DNA of 35,596 nt, from positions 1-35,596 of the forward strand of contig NZ_WUCC01000024.1 of assembly GCF_009807095.1 (NCBI RefSeq). The letters run 5' to 3'. Below, one piece after another: positions 15,163 to 21,956 of the stretch. This DNA is from Rathayibacter sp. VKM Ac-2754. Lineage in GTDB: Bacteria; Actinomycetota; Actinomycetes; Actinomycetales; Microbacteriaceae. The notes beneath the pieces were generated by a model, which did no database searches, was not told where the DNA came from, and saw only the letters and a list, made by a program, of their open reading frames with translations. Numbering within the stretch: the stretch's first letter is position 1; each line of letters begins with the position of its first letter. The position numbers and the translations under genes are program-made.

Positions 15163-16340
15163 AGCAAGCACTTCTCGGTGCAGCGATCGGAGCTGCTGCC
15201 GTCTCGACGGCAAGCCTCGCCCTGGGTATCGCGTTCGCGAAACGGGTCGTGTCGCCGTCCAAACCCAAGACGGTCAAGGTGATCGCCGCAAGCCGCGACG
15301 TCGTTGTCCTGCCTCGTGACCTCCTGACGGCTCATCGAGGCGTGATGGGGCTCTGGTGGCCTGACGGCCACGCCATCGTCGGAGAGGTCGATCCAGCCCG
15401 CAGCGACGCCAAGCAGGTGACCCGGCATGTCCTCGCGGTCCGCGGCACCTTGCCTGCACCCGGGGAGCGTGCGATCTGGGAGGGCGACTCGTTCGACGGC
15501 CCGACCGCCGTGTCACCCGACGCCGAAGACATCACGATCGATACCGACTTGGGCGCAGCACCGGCCTGGCTCTTTCCGGGCACCACCAACGAGAGCACCT
15601 GGGTCATCCATGTGCACGGAATCCGGGCCAGCCGAGTGAACGCGCTCCGCACCGTCCCCGCCGCCTTAGAGGTTGGCTGCACGAGCCTCGTGTGTTCCTA
15701 CCGGGGCGACGGTGAGGGTCCGAATGGTCCGCGACCGGCCTCGACGCTCGGGCTGGACGAGTGGCACGACATCGACGCGGCGATGCGCTTCGCGGTCGAG
15801 CGCGGCGCCACCTCGATCGTCCTGGTTGGCTGGTCGATGGGCGCGAGCATCGTCCTCCTCGCGGCCGAGCGCTCGGCGCTGCGCCATCTCGTCCGCGGCC
15901 TCGTGCTGGTGTCCCCCGCGACGGAGTGGCGCCGCACCATGGCGAACGTCGCCGGGAAGATGGGCCTGCCCTTCCCCAACGTATGCGCGAGGCTGGCCGA
16001 GGTGGCTCTCACGCGCTGGCCGCTGACCTCGATCGTCGGGCTGAGTGGCCCGGTCGACCTCGACCAGCTCGACTGGACCGCCCGCAACCGAGTGACCGTG
16101 CCGAGCCTGGTCATCCACTCGGCCGGCGACCGCAAGATTCCGTTCGACAGCTCGCTCGCCTTCGTCGCCCAGCACCCCGACACCGCCACGCTCTGGGAGT
16201 CATCAGGAGCCGACCACGCCTGGGAGTACAACGTCGACGCGCAGCTCTTCACGTCGACCGTCGCTGCCTGGCTCCGAGCCCGGATCGAGGCCGCAGCCGA
16301 GGTCTCGCCGCAGGCGCCCACGGACCCGGTAGGGTCGTGA
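15159..16340 (+). CDS. Alpha/beta hydrolase with N-terminal membrane segment
   Basis: A 393-residue serine hydrolase. An N-terminal signal or anchor segment spans residues 5-28. The alpha/beta core starts near residue 148 with the oxyanion HVHGIRASR. The nucleophile elbow is GWSMG (Ser226), the acid probably Asp324 in SAGDRKIPF and the base His353 in SGADHAWE. The intact triad implies an active esterase, lipase or amidase; the substrate is unknown. Residues 30-147 form a separate N-terminal domain of unknown role, with FDGPTAVSPDAEDITI. The start overlaps the stop of the 7TM gene, so it is part of the same operon. The four genes together look like one pathway: repressor, protease, membrane protein, enzyme. 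Confidence 0.85.
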   Translation: MKQALLGAAIGAAAVSTASLALGIAFAKRVVSPSKPKTVKVIAASRDVVVLPRDLLTAHRGVMGLWWPDGHAIVGEVDPARSDAKQVTRHVLAVRGTLPAPGERAIWEGDSFDGPTAVSPDAEDITIDTDLGAAPAWLFPGTTNESTWVIHVHGIRASRVNALRTVPAALEVGCTSLVCSYRGDGEGPNGPRPASTLGLDEWHDIDAAMRFAVERGATSIVLVGWSMGASIVLLAAERSALRHLVRGLVLVSPATEWRRTMANVAGKMGLPFPNVCARLAEVALTRWPLTSIVGLSGPVDLDQLDWTARNRVTVPSLVIHSAGDRKIPFDSSLAFVAQHPDTATLWESSGADHAWEYNVDAQLFTSTVAAWLRARIEAAAEVSPQAPTDPVGS

Positions 16341-16357
16341 CCACGTAAAATGTGGTC
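16339..16357 (+). promoter_or_regulatory. Inverted repeat upstream of the RHH-like gene
   Basis: GACCAC and GTGGTC flank the 7-base AT-rich spacer GTAAAAT. The spacer contains a TAAAAT -10-like hexamer, so a protein bound to the repeat would cover a promoter. It begins at the stop of the hydrolase gene and lies about 40 bases before the next start. It may be the operator of the small RHH-like protein, which would be autoregulatory. Confidence 0.6.
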
Positions 16358-16398
16358 GTGAGTCACCGATGGCCGCTAGATCGAGGGGAGAGGGGCAG

Positions 16399-16695
16399 AT
16401 GAGCGATTCGCTCGCCGAAGTCTCAACACGCCGCCCCAGCAGCGCTCTCGTGCTAGCACGAGCACCCATGATGACCCCTATGGGACTGAAGCGCCGGCCG
16501 GAAGGCACTGCTGTTGTGCAGTTGAACACGCGGGTACTCCCCACCGTGCGGGATGCCGTGACCGATGCCGCTGCTGCCAGCGGCATGAGTGTGTCGCTCT
16601 ACATCGAGACGCACTTCACTCACCTGATGTCCGAGGACGGCCGTCTCCCCCGCGCCCAGGACCTTCGATCGGAGCTGCCGATCACCGCCGCTTAA
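16399..16695 (+). CDS. Small ribbon-helix-helix-like protein
   Basis: A 98-residue protein. The ATG at 16399 has an excellent AGGGG site just upstream, and I prefer it to the in-frame ATG at 16369, which has none. Residues 36-80 read as a strand followed by two helices (VVQLNTRVLPTVRDAVTDAAA, then SGMSVSLYIETHFTHLM), the pattern of MetJ/Arc-type RHH DNA-binding proteins. Residues 1-30 are Ser/Arg-rich and flexible. It lies just upstream of rep and has its own operator-like repeat and terminator, so control of replication copy number or of its own promoter is plausible but unproven. Confidence 0.65.
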   Translation: MSDSLAEVSTRRPSSALVLARAPMMTPMGLKRRPEGTAVVQLNTRVLPTVRDAVTDAAAASGMSVSLYIETHFTHLMSEDGRLPRAQDLRSELPITAA

Positions 16696-16700
16696 CGCAT

Positions 16701-16728
16701 TAGGCCCGCCGCTCACGCGACGGGCCTA
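16701..16728 (+). terminator. Terminator hairpin after the RHH-like gene
   Basis: TAGGCCCGCCG and CGACGGGCCTA form an 11-bp stem with one mismatch around a 6-base loop, five bases after the stop codon. No T-tract. Confidence 0.7.
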
Positions 16729-16827
16729 GAAGCTCTCGCTCCACACCCCACGCTTACCAGGGCAACAGGTGTGAAGCAGTTGATCAGGACCGGTTTCCTA
16801 GGCCGGGCCTCATCCATCCCCCCCGAG

Positions 16828-16851
16828 GGAGGAGAAGTGACCTCATCGTAA
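16828..16851 (+). promoter_or_regulatory. Strong ribosome site and four-codon mini-ORF before rep
   Basis: GGAGG at 16828-16832 is followed four bases later by GTG ACC TCA TCG TAA (16837-16851). The rep start at 16863 has no ribosome site of its own. Translation of this mini-ORF followed by re-initiation could set Rep output, as leader peptides do on some other plasmids. The rest of the gap (16741-16827) shows only a CACACC/GGTGTG repeat and no gene. Confidence 0.4.
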
Positions 16852-16862
16852 GCCACATTGCT

Positions 16863-18806
16863 GTGTCTGTGCACGCCCAAAATGCCGAAGTTGACTCCTT
16901 CTCGGCGCCCTGGGCGCTGACGCGCCGGCTGAGCCCTCGCGCCGCTGTGCGCACGATGCGCCCCGACGCCTACGGCCGCCTGGACGAGAACGCCTATCCG
17001 GCCGCATTTCCCGTCTCCCCCGTCGCTCCGACCGCCCCATGGGCGATCTACCTCACAGATGACGCCGGAGCGTTCCGGCTGCTGTGCTTCGACTTCGACG
17101 GCAAGGACTCCCACGGCGTCGACGCCGACCTCATGGAGCAGGCCGCAGACGACTGCGACGCCCTCTCCGCCGTCCTCGACGGCCACCAGGTCGCTCACGT
17201 CGTCTGCCAGTCCTCCGGCACCGGAGGCCGCCACCTGTGGGTCGCTCTCGCAGAAGGCGCCCCGGCCGAGCTGGTAGCCCGCTTGGCGATCGCCGCCCGC
17301 GCGAACTTCCGCACCTTGGATCACGGGATGCTCCGCAATCCGCGCACGGGCGCTGCCCGCCCGCCGCTGTCCCCGCATCGCGACGGCAGTTTCTCGAGCG
17401 TCCTCCGCGGCCGCGCAGAGGAGCTGCTGGACACGACCGTCACCGCGGCCGCCATCGAGGCCGTCACAGCCGCACTGGAAGCGTCACGGCCGCCGCTGCG
17501 CGTCGACGCCACTCCCCCGGTACCCACGGCCACCGCGCACCAAACACACCGTCAGCTCAGTGCGGCCGGCGCCGCGCACATGGCCACGGCCGGCGGCGGC
17601 GCGAACCCGTCCTGGACGGCGTTCATGTGCCTACTCTCGGCCGCGCACGCCGGCTGGTCTGACACCGACGTCGAGCACGCCGCCCGGACCGCTCCCGGGA
17701 TGGAGCACTACCGGACCAAGAACACCGGCCGTGGCCACCGCCGGCCGCGAGCCCGCGACGAGGCCGCCGAGCGCCTTGCGCGGCAGTGGGACAAGGCCCG
17801 CCAGTACGCGGCGCTGCACGCCGTTCTCCCGCCCGAGCGCGAGCCCGCCGACCTAGCGGAGCTGGACAGCCTCGTCGCCTCCGTCAGTGCCCTCCTGGAC
17901 CGGTTCCGGGTCAGTCCCGGCCGGTGGGGTCGGAGCGAGCGGGCGACGTCAGAGAAGACGATCCTCACCGCCCTGGCCTACCTCACCCTGCACACCGGCA
18001 AGCGCACCGTCGCCGCGTCCATCCGCGACCTGGCTCTCCTGGCGGGACTGGGCCGCACCACGGCCGCCAGTGCGCTGCGGACGCTGCGCGAGGACGGCTA
18101 CGTGCAGCTCGCCGTCCTTGCGGACGGCTCGAACGCCAGCGAATGGCGACTGTCGGAGCACTTTTCCACAGGCTCACTGCAAGGTCCGGTCACAACCTTT
18201 GATAACCCCCGCCCCCCCGGGCCGCTCTTCACCGAACGAACCATGCTCCTCGCCACGCTCGAAGCCGACCTCACCGACGGCCGGCACGATCTGTTCACCC
18301 GCGCCGGCCTGGGACACCTGGCAGGTAAGGCGTACGCGCTGCTGCGCCGAGAAGGGACCCTCGCCGTCGACGCCGCCGCGACGCTGTTGGGAGTGACCGC
18401 CCGCACCGCCGCCACCGCCCTCTCCCGCCTCCGCACGCACCGGCTCATCGTCAAGCACACCACTGGCTGGGCTCAGGCGAAGCGCGATCGCCGTACCGCC
18501 GCAGCTCGCGCGCTCGGCGTCGACGGAGCCTTGATGGATCGAGCCCACCGCTACGACGTCGAGCGCGAAGTGTGGGCTTGGTGGCAAGCCGAGCTGACCC
18601 ACCGCTCCTCCTCCCCCAGAGAACGCCCTCGACGCCGACACGTCACGAGCCGGCTTCTGTTCGAGGACACCACCGCGGGCGAGCGCGTCTGGCCGCTCTA
18701 CCCCCGCGACGCCGCCGGCCGCGGTGACCACCGCGAGGCGCTGCACTGGGGACGTGCCGGCATGCTCGCCCCCGGCTCGCTCTGGTGGTCCTCGACCGCC
18801 GCATGA
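16863..18806 (+). CDS. Replication initiator with AEP primase-like domain
   Basis: A 647-residue replication protein. The N-terminal 200 residues show the archaeo-eukaryotic primase pattern: FRLLCFDFDGKD (Asp77, Asp79), SSGTGGRHLWV (His124), and RNPRTGAARPPLSPHRDGS after it. A middle helical part follows, and the C-terminal half holds two winged-helix-like units (ASIRDLALLAGLGRTTAASALRTLREDGYV and AATLLGVTARTAATALSRLRTHRLIVKH). Primase-like N-terminus plus winged helices is the layout of many actinobacterial plasmid Rep proteins. The start could be GTG 16863 or GTG 16869; neither has a good ribosome site, but a mini-ORF lies just upstream. It is followed by a small SOS-boxed gene and parAB. 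The nearby origin is not identified with certainty. Confidence 0.85.
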   Translation: MSVHAQNAEVDSFSAPWALTRRLSPRAAVRTMRPDAYGRLDENAYPAAFPVSPVAPTAPWAIYLTDDAGAFRLLCFDFDGKDSHGVDADLMEQAADDCDALSAVLDGHQVAHVVCQSSGTGGRHLWVALAEGAPAELVARLAIAARANFRTLDHGMLRNPRTGAARPPLSPHRDGSFSSVLRGRAEELLDTTVTAAAIEAVTAALEASRPPLRVDATPPVPTATAHQTHRQLSAAGAAHMATAGGGANPSWTAFMCLLSAAHAGWSDTDVEHAARTAPGMEHYRTKNTGRGHRRPRARDEAAERLARQWDKARQYAALHAVLPPEREPADLAELDSLVASVSALLDRFRVSPGRWGRSERATSEKTILTALAYLTLHTGKRTVAASIRDLALLAGLGRTTAASALRTLREDGYVQLAVLADGSNASEWRLSEHFSTGSLQGPVTTFDNPRPPGPLFTERTMLLATLEADLTDGRHDLFTRAGLGHLAGKAYALLRREGTLAVDAAATLLGVTARTAATALSRLRTHRLIVKHTTGWAQAKRDRRTAAARALGVDGALMDRAHRYDVEREVWAWWQAELTHRSSSPRERPRRRHVTSRLLFEDTTAGERVWPLYPRDAAGRGDHREALHWGRAGMLAPGSLWWSSTAA

Positions 18807-18822
18807 CGTCGACCGCGAGCGT

Positions 18823-18838
18823 TCGAACATATGTTCTA
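18823..18838 (+). promoter_or_regulatory. SOS (LexA) box
   Basis: TCGAACATATGTTCTA matches the actinobacterial/mycobacterial LexA consensus TCGAAC-N4-GTTCGA at 11 of 12 fixed positions, and its centre GAACATATGTTC is a perfect palindrome. It lies 9 bases before the GTG of the next gene, so LexA would block its transcription until DNA damage. Confidence 0.8.
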
Positions 18839-18846
18839 CTGGCGGC

Positions 18847-19155
18847 GTGGGAACGAACCGACGCTACGAGCGCCACGTCGGCGCGCAGATCGATCGCCGC
18901 ATCGAGGAGATGGCCGGCCTCGGTCACCCCATCGGCCTGACCGATGACGAGCTGGACAAGACCCGGCAGCGGCCGACCTGGGCCGCAACTCCCCTGCCTG
19001 TCTGGGCGTGGGTCCGCTACCCCGGCACCGCCGTCCGAATCGAGGGCTTCGCGATCGCCTGGACCGCCCGAGCCGTCATGGTCGAGTGGCAGGACCGCGA
19101 CACCAGCCGCCGGCTTTGGGTCTGGGCCTCCGCCGTCGAGCGACGAGCGCAGTAA
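18847..19155 (+). CDS. Small SOS-controlled protein of unknown function
   Basis: A 102-residue protein read from GTG 18847. The N-terminal 50 residues are charged and helical (RRYERHVGAQIDRRIEEMA). The rest is Trp-rich and strand-like (WAATPLPVWAWVRYPG, AIAWTARAVMVEWQDRD, RRLWVWASAVER), suggesting a small beta-barrel. No family name comes to mind. The LexA-type box immediately upstream implies DNA-damage induction, and the close spacing suggests a leaderless message. It sits between rep and parA, so a role in replication control or damage response is possible. There is no catalytic motif. Confidence 0.7.
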   Translation: MGTNRRYERHVGAQIDRRIEEMAGLGHPIGLTDDELDKTRQRPTWAATPLPVWAWVRYPGTAVRIEGFAIAWTARAVMVEWQDRDTSRRLWVWASAVERRAQ

Positions 19156-19176
19156 CAGTGACTTCGCGCGACGCAT

Positions 19177-19237
19177 CTGTATTTACAGCTTTACAGTGAC
19201 CTGTATTCCTGTATATTGGTATCACTGTAAACCTGTA
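19177..19237 (+). promoter_or_regulatory. parA promoter with TACAG operator half-sites
   Basis: Seven TACAG/CTGTA pentamers lie in 61 bp: 19177, 19184 and 19192 (TACAG at 8-bp spacing), 19201 and 19209 (CTGTA at 8-bp spacing), 19224 and 19233. Opposed groups face each other across the promoter. The same pentamer builds the arrays at 20077 and 22200, so this is very likely the autoregulatory site of the partition ParB. TATATT near 19212 may be the -10. Confidence 0.75.
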
Positions 19238-19251
19238 CTGAGGGGATTGTG

Positions 19252-19845
19252 ATGCGAGTAGCACTCGGAGGCTTGAAGGGCGGGGTCGGGAAGACGACCT
19301 CCGCCACCTACATTGCAGCGGGTCTCGCTCGGCGCAACGAGGGTGTCGTGTTGATCGACGCCGACCCCCAGGGTTCGGCTCTGCGCTGGTCGGAGCGCGC
19401 GGAGTTCCCCTGGCTCACCGTCGCTTTGCCGACCAAGACGATTCACCGCCAGATCGACCAGCTCGGCGGCGATGGGCATGTCGTGATCGACACTCCCCCC
19501 GGGGACCTCGGCATCGTCGCCTCTGCGATGAAGGCCGCGCGGACTCTCGTCATCCCGGTACAGCCCACGGCAGCCGATATGGACCAGCTTGCGGAGACGT
19601 TGTCCCTCGCAGGCGACGTCGCTGCGCTCAACGATCTGCGCGTCCTCATCTTGCTGACACGAGTGGTCAAGGGCACCAAGGCTCGATCCCAGACGCGCGA
19701 GGCCCTAGTGGACGCGGGACTCGACGTGATGGAGTCCGAAGTGGCGCAGGCGCAGGCGCTTGCGCTCGCGCACGGGCAACCAATTCAAGACCTCGGGTCC
19801 TACGAAGCCGTCGTGGAAGAACTCATCGAGAGCGAGAAGCGCTGA
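19252..19845 (+). CDS. parA: ParA partition ATPase (type Ib)
   Basis: A 197-residue partition ATPase with the deviant Walker A motif KGGVGKTT (residues 9-16), LIDADPQGSA after the second strand, VIDTPPGDL for switch/Walker B and a VQPTAADMDQL segment. The short length and absence of an N-terminal HTH place it in the type Ib group, which works with small RHH centromere-binding proteins. The ATG at 19252 follows AGGGG by six bases; a GTG at 19249 is an alternative. The stop overlaps the parB start (TGATG). It would move plasmid copies to daughter cells over the nucleoid. Confidence 0.92.
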   Translation: MRVALGGLKGGVGKTTSATYIAAGLARRNEGVVLIDADPQGSALRWSERAEFPWLTVALPTKTIHRQIDQLGGDGHVVIDTPPGDLGIVASAMKAARTLVIPVQPTAADMDQLAETLSLAGDVAALNDLRVLILLTRVVKGTKARSQTREALVDAGLDVMESEVAQAQALALAHGQPIQDLGSYEAVVEELIESEKR

Positions 19846-20072
19846 TGGCCGAGAAACCGAATCCGTTGAAGGCATCCCTTGAGGGCGGCGCCGCACGCCG
19901 CCGCACCCCCGGAGAGCGATCCGGCGCCGGAGCGCTTCCGGAGGAGGAGAAGCTGCTCACCGTGTCGATCCCTCTGTCTCTGCACCGTGACCTTAAAGCC
20001 GGCGCAGCGACCCGCGCTGAAACCATGAAGCAGCTCGTCACTCGCGCGCTTCGCGCCGAGTTGGACAGATAG
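19845..20072 (+). CDS. parB: RHH centromere-binding protein (ParB/ParG-like)
   Basis: A 75-residue protein. A flexible basic N-terminus of about 35 residues is followed by a ribbon-helix-helix fold: LLTVSIPLSLHRDLKAGAA, then TRAETMKQLVTRALRAEL. This is the layout of ParG/omega-type partners of type Ib ParA, whose tail stimulates the ATPase. Translation is coupled to parA by TGATG. The TACAG array starts five bases after its stop codon, so operator, genes and centromere form one compact partition cassette. Binding to TACAG is inferred from the repetition of that pentamer in both places. Confidence 0.85.
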   Translation: MAEKPNPLKASLEGGAARRRTPGERSGAGALPEEEKLLTVSIPLSLHRDLKAGAATRAETMKQLVTRALRAELDR

Positions 20073-20074
20073 CG

Positions 20075-20463
20075 TCTACAGCTCTACAGCTCTACAGCTC
20101 TACAGCTCTACAGCTCTACAGGTACCTGTATCTGCTGGTCAGGGCTCTCGGGTCGCTGTGGGGGAGGGCCGGCGTTGCCGTCCCGTGAGGGGCCGGCCCC
20201 TCACCCTCCCCGGTTCTCCGCCCGGGGGGCGGGGCGCGCTTCGCGCGCATCGCCTGCGGCGACCGGGAGCCGCTGCGCGGCGCTGCTTTGAGGTTTTTTG
20301 TTCCTCTCCGCGGTACAAACCTATTTCGCTCCGGCGGCTACGTGCCACCTATTCCGAACGCGGTCGCTGCGCTCCCTTATTTCGTTCGGAATAGGCGTCA
20401 CTCCGCCGCCTCCACTCAAACGGTTCTTCCCGCCGGAGAGGCACAAAAAAACGATCAGACAAG
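20075..20463 (+). repeat. 389-bp direct repeat, copy 1
   Basis: By eye every base from 20075 to 20463 matches 22254 to 22642 (offset 2179). It holds the TACAG array, a perfect 20-bp palindrome at 20185-20204, a GCGCGC hairpin near 20231-20248, the T6 run in AGGTTTTTTG, a perfect 13-bp inverted repeat CCTATTCCGAACG (20348-20360 with 20383-20395), and an A7 run at the right end. There is no credible gene inside. Each copy is followed about 60-70 bases later by a gene start, so the right end may act as a promoter or terminator region. A function in replication or partition is inference. Confidence 0.88.
20077..20130 (+). repeat. Centromere-like array 1: six 8-bp TACAG repeats plus palindrome
   Basis: TACAG recurs with strict 8-bp period (unit CTACAGCT) at 20077, 20085, 20093, 20101, 20109 and 20117. 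The last unit is the left half of the palindrome TACAGGTACCTGTA (20117-20130). Together with the parA operator this looks like the parS/parC site for the RHH protein. It is the left end of the 389-bp direct repeat. Confidence 0.85.
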
Positions 20464-20524
20464 GGATAAGCCAGGCGTCACCATCAGGTGAGAGGCCCGG
20501 TCTCGTTCCGGAGAAGCGGGAATC

Positions 20525-21001
20525 ATGTCGAACACGTTCACAGGCCAGGCCACCCCCGAGCAGCTCGCGCTCATCTGCACCACGCAGCGCGCGGCCAGCG
20601 CGGACTACGACACCGCCACCGACGCCGAAATCCTCGAGGACGCCCGCAACACGCTCTGCCTGCCCGGGACAGCAGCGCCCGGAGCGCTGGCGATCGAGCA
20701 GGACGGGTCCCCGTTCGCGGAGGCGCTGATCGCCCTTCTCACGCCCGCTGTCAAGCCCGAGGGAGCGGAACCAGCCGCACCGGCGCCGAGCGTGGAGGAG
20801 GCTCTGGCGGCGTTCCTGGATACGTTCGCGAGTTGGGACCTTGCCGGGGACGTCGCAGCGCGGCTGAACTGTGGTGAGGTCGACGCCCTCGCCGGACTCC
20901 TGCGAGCCGCAGGCAGGGGAGAGGCCGCGGACCTGTGGATCGCGGAGCACGCCACCGACGACGACGAGGGCGATGCCCACTACACCCCGGAAGGAGAGTG
21001 A
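20525..21001 (+). CDS. Acidic hypothetical protein
   Basis: A 158-residue acidic, Ala-rich protein starting at ATG 20525 after a GGAGAAG site. The N-terminal part reads TPEQLALICTTQRAASADYDTATDAEILEDARN. The middle is Pro/Ala-rich, and the C-terminal half is helical with the pattern AAFLDTFASWDLAGDVAARLNCGEVDALAGLLRAAG. No membrane segment or motif is visible. It opens the operon that contains nrdH and the SSB-like gene, 5 bases before nrdH. The function is unknown; it could be a plasmid housekeeping protein. Confidence 0.7.
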   Translation: MSNTFTGQATPEQLALICTTQRAASADYDTATDAEILEDARNTLCLPGTAAPGALAIEQDGSPFAEALIALLTPAVKPEGAEPAAPAPSVEEALAAFLDTFASWDLAGDVAARLNCGEVDALAGLLRAAGRGEAADLWIAEHATDDDEGDAHYTPEGE

Positions 21002-21006
21002 GACTC

Positions 21007-21237
21007 ATGGCCCTGACCGTCTACTCGAAACCAGCTTGCGTTCAGTGCACCATGACTTATCGGGTGCTCGATAGAAAGGGCATCGAATACACCACCGTTG
21101 ATATCACGACTAACCCCGCCGCTCTCGCTTATATTACCGAGGAGCTGGGCTATTCCGCCGCTCCGGTGGTCGTCGCGAGCGACGAGGACCACTGGTCGGG
21201 GTTCCGCCCCGACCTCATCGAGAAGCACGCAGCGTGA
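21007..21237 (+). CDS. nrdH: NrdH-type glutaredoxin-like redoxin
   Basis: A 76-residue thioredoxin-fold protein with the redox motif CVQC (residues 11-14), VDITTNPAALAYI, the cis-Pro region AAPVVV, and HWSGFRPDLI, which is diagnostic of NrdH. NrdH supplies electrons to class Ib ribonucleotide reductase. The reductase genes nrdE and nrdF are not in this window, so it would serve the host enzyme. The gene is noticeably less GC-rich and has different codon use from its neighbours, which suggests separate acquisition. The stop overlaps the next start (GTGA). Confidence 0.9.
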   Translation: MALTVYSKPACVQCTMTYRVLDRKGIEYTTVDITTNPAALAYITEELGYSAAPVVVASDEDHWSGFRPDLIEKHAA

Positions 21238-21953
21238 CCGGCCCGGACGCCACGAGCGACGAGTACCGGGCAGGGTATCTCGCCGGGCGCGCGGACCGGC
21301 AGGGCGAGGTTGACTGGGCAGAGAACGAGGCCGATCGGTACTACCGCCTCGCCTACGGCGACGAGCGACGCCTTCCTGCCTACGCCGTGACGCGCGCTGA
21401 GCTCGAACAGCGCAGGGCGCTGTCCGAGCCGCCCGTCGAGGTCACCCGACGCGACGCTCTCGCGTCCTGGGGAATAGAGACCGAAGCGCCAGAGCAGGAC
21501 ACCCCGAGCGCATCCCCGTCGACGTCGACGGGACGACCCACGAACCGAACGAGCAGGAGAAGGCAAATGAGCACCAGGACGATCACCGGGAATCTCGCCA
21601 TCGATCCCGAGGCCGTGCAGGCCGGGCGCGTGCAGATCGTGAAGTTGCGCGTGATCGAGAACACCGGAGAGTTCCGCGGAGGGGAGTGGACCGCGCACGA
21701 GGCCCCGACGACGCACTTCGTGGAAGCGAAGTTCGAGCTGGGCGAGCATGTGCTCGCGTCCCTCCACAAGGGCGACGGGGTGATTGTCGTAGGTTACGAG
21801 CACACTGTCGCCTGGGGTGAGGGAGACAACCGCCGCACCGGCCGCGTGATCGAGGCCGACGCCATCGGCCCCAACCTCACCCGCGCAACCGCCGTCGTCA
21901 CGACGGCCGCGCAGCGCACCCCGCGCCGCAGCGCCGCCCCGGCAACCGAGTAA
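21234..21953 (+). CDS. Open frame running into the SSB-like domain (N-terminal part uncharacterised)
   Basis: From GTG 21234, coupled to nrdH by GTGA, one frame of 239 residues runs without a stop to 21953. Residues 1-85 look like a small independent protein (SDEYRAGYLAGRADRQGEV, NEADRYYRLAYGDER). Residues 112-239 are the SSB-like protein, which has its own good ribosome site. Between them, residues about 86-111 use codons unusual here (AGG, AGA, CGA, GGA, CAA), while another frame over the same bases uses normal GC-rich codons. Either a true fusion exists, or a frameshift near 21490-21520 makes the upstream gene read on in frame. Two separate products are the more natural reading. Confidence 0.5.
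   Translation: MTGPDATSDEYRAGYLAGRADRQGEVDWAENEADRYYRLAYGDERRLPAYAVTRAELEQRRALSEPPVEVTRRDALASWGIETEAPEQDTPSASPSTSTGRPTNRTSRRRQMSTRTITGNLAIDPEAVQAGRVQIVKLRVIENTGEFRGGEWTAHEAPTTHFVEAKFELGEHVLASLHKGDGVIVVGYEHTVAWGEGDNRRTGRVIEADAIGPNLTRATAVVTTAAQRTPRRSAAPATE
21567..21953 (+). CDS. ssb: SSB-like single-stranded DNA-binding protein
   Basis: A 128-residue OB-fold-type protein. The ATG at 21567 follows AGGAGAAGG at normal spacing. Visible features are GNLAIDPEAVQAG, KLRVIENTGE, HFVEAKFELGEHV, SLHKGDGVIVVGYEHT and GRVIEADAIGPNLTRATA, which follow the strand pattern of SSB. The usual long acidic tail is missing; the end is basic and Ala/Pro-rich. Plasmid SSBs protect single-stranded DNA during entry and replication. 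The frame is open upstream to 21234, so an N-terminally extended form cannot be excluded from sequence alone. Confidence 0.78.
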   Translation: MSTRTITGNLAIDPEAVQAGRVQIVKLRVIENTGEFRGGEWTAHEAPTTHFVEAKFELGEHVLASLHKGDGVIVVGYEHTVAWGEGDNRRTGRVIEADAIGPNLTRATAVVTTAAQRTPRRSAAPATE

Positions 21954-21956
21954 CCC

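Noticed and set aside
20077-20130. CRISPR array
   Set aside because: The units are 8 bp with no spacers and sit beside parB, and the same pentamer occurs in the parA operator. They are iterons.
20158-20394. Short frames inside the 389-bp repeat, present in both copies
   Set aside because: They are Arg/Gly-rich, cross several palindromes and have no ribosome site. Identity of the two copies comes from DNA duplication, not coding constraint.
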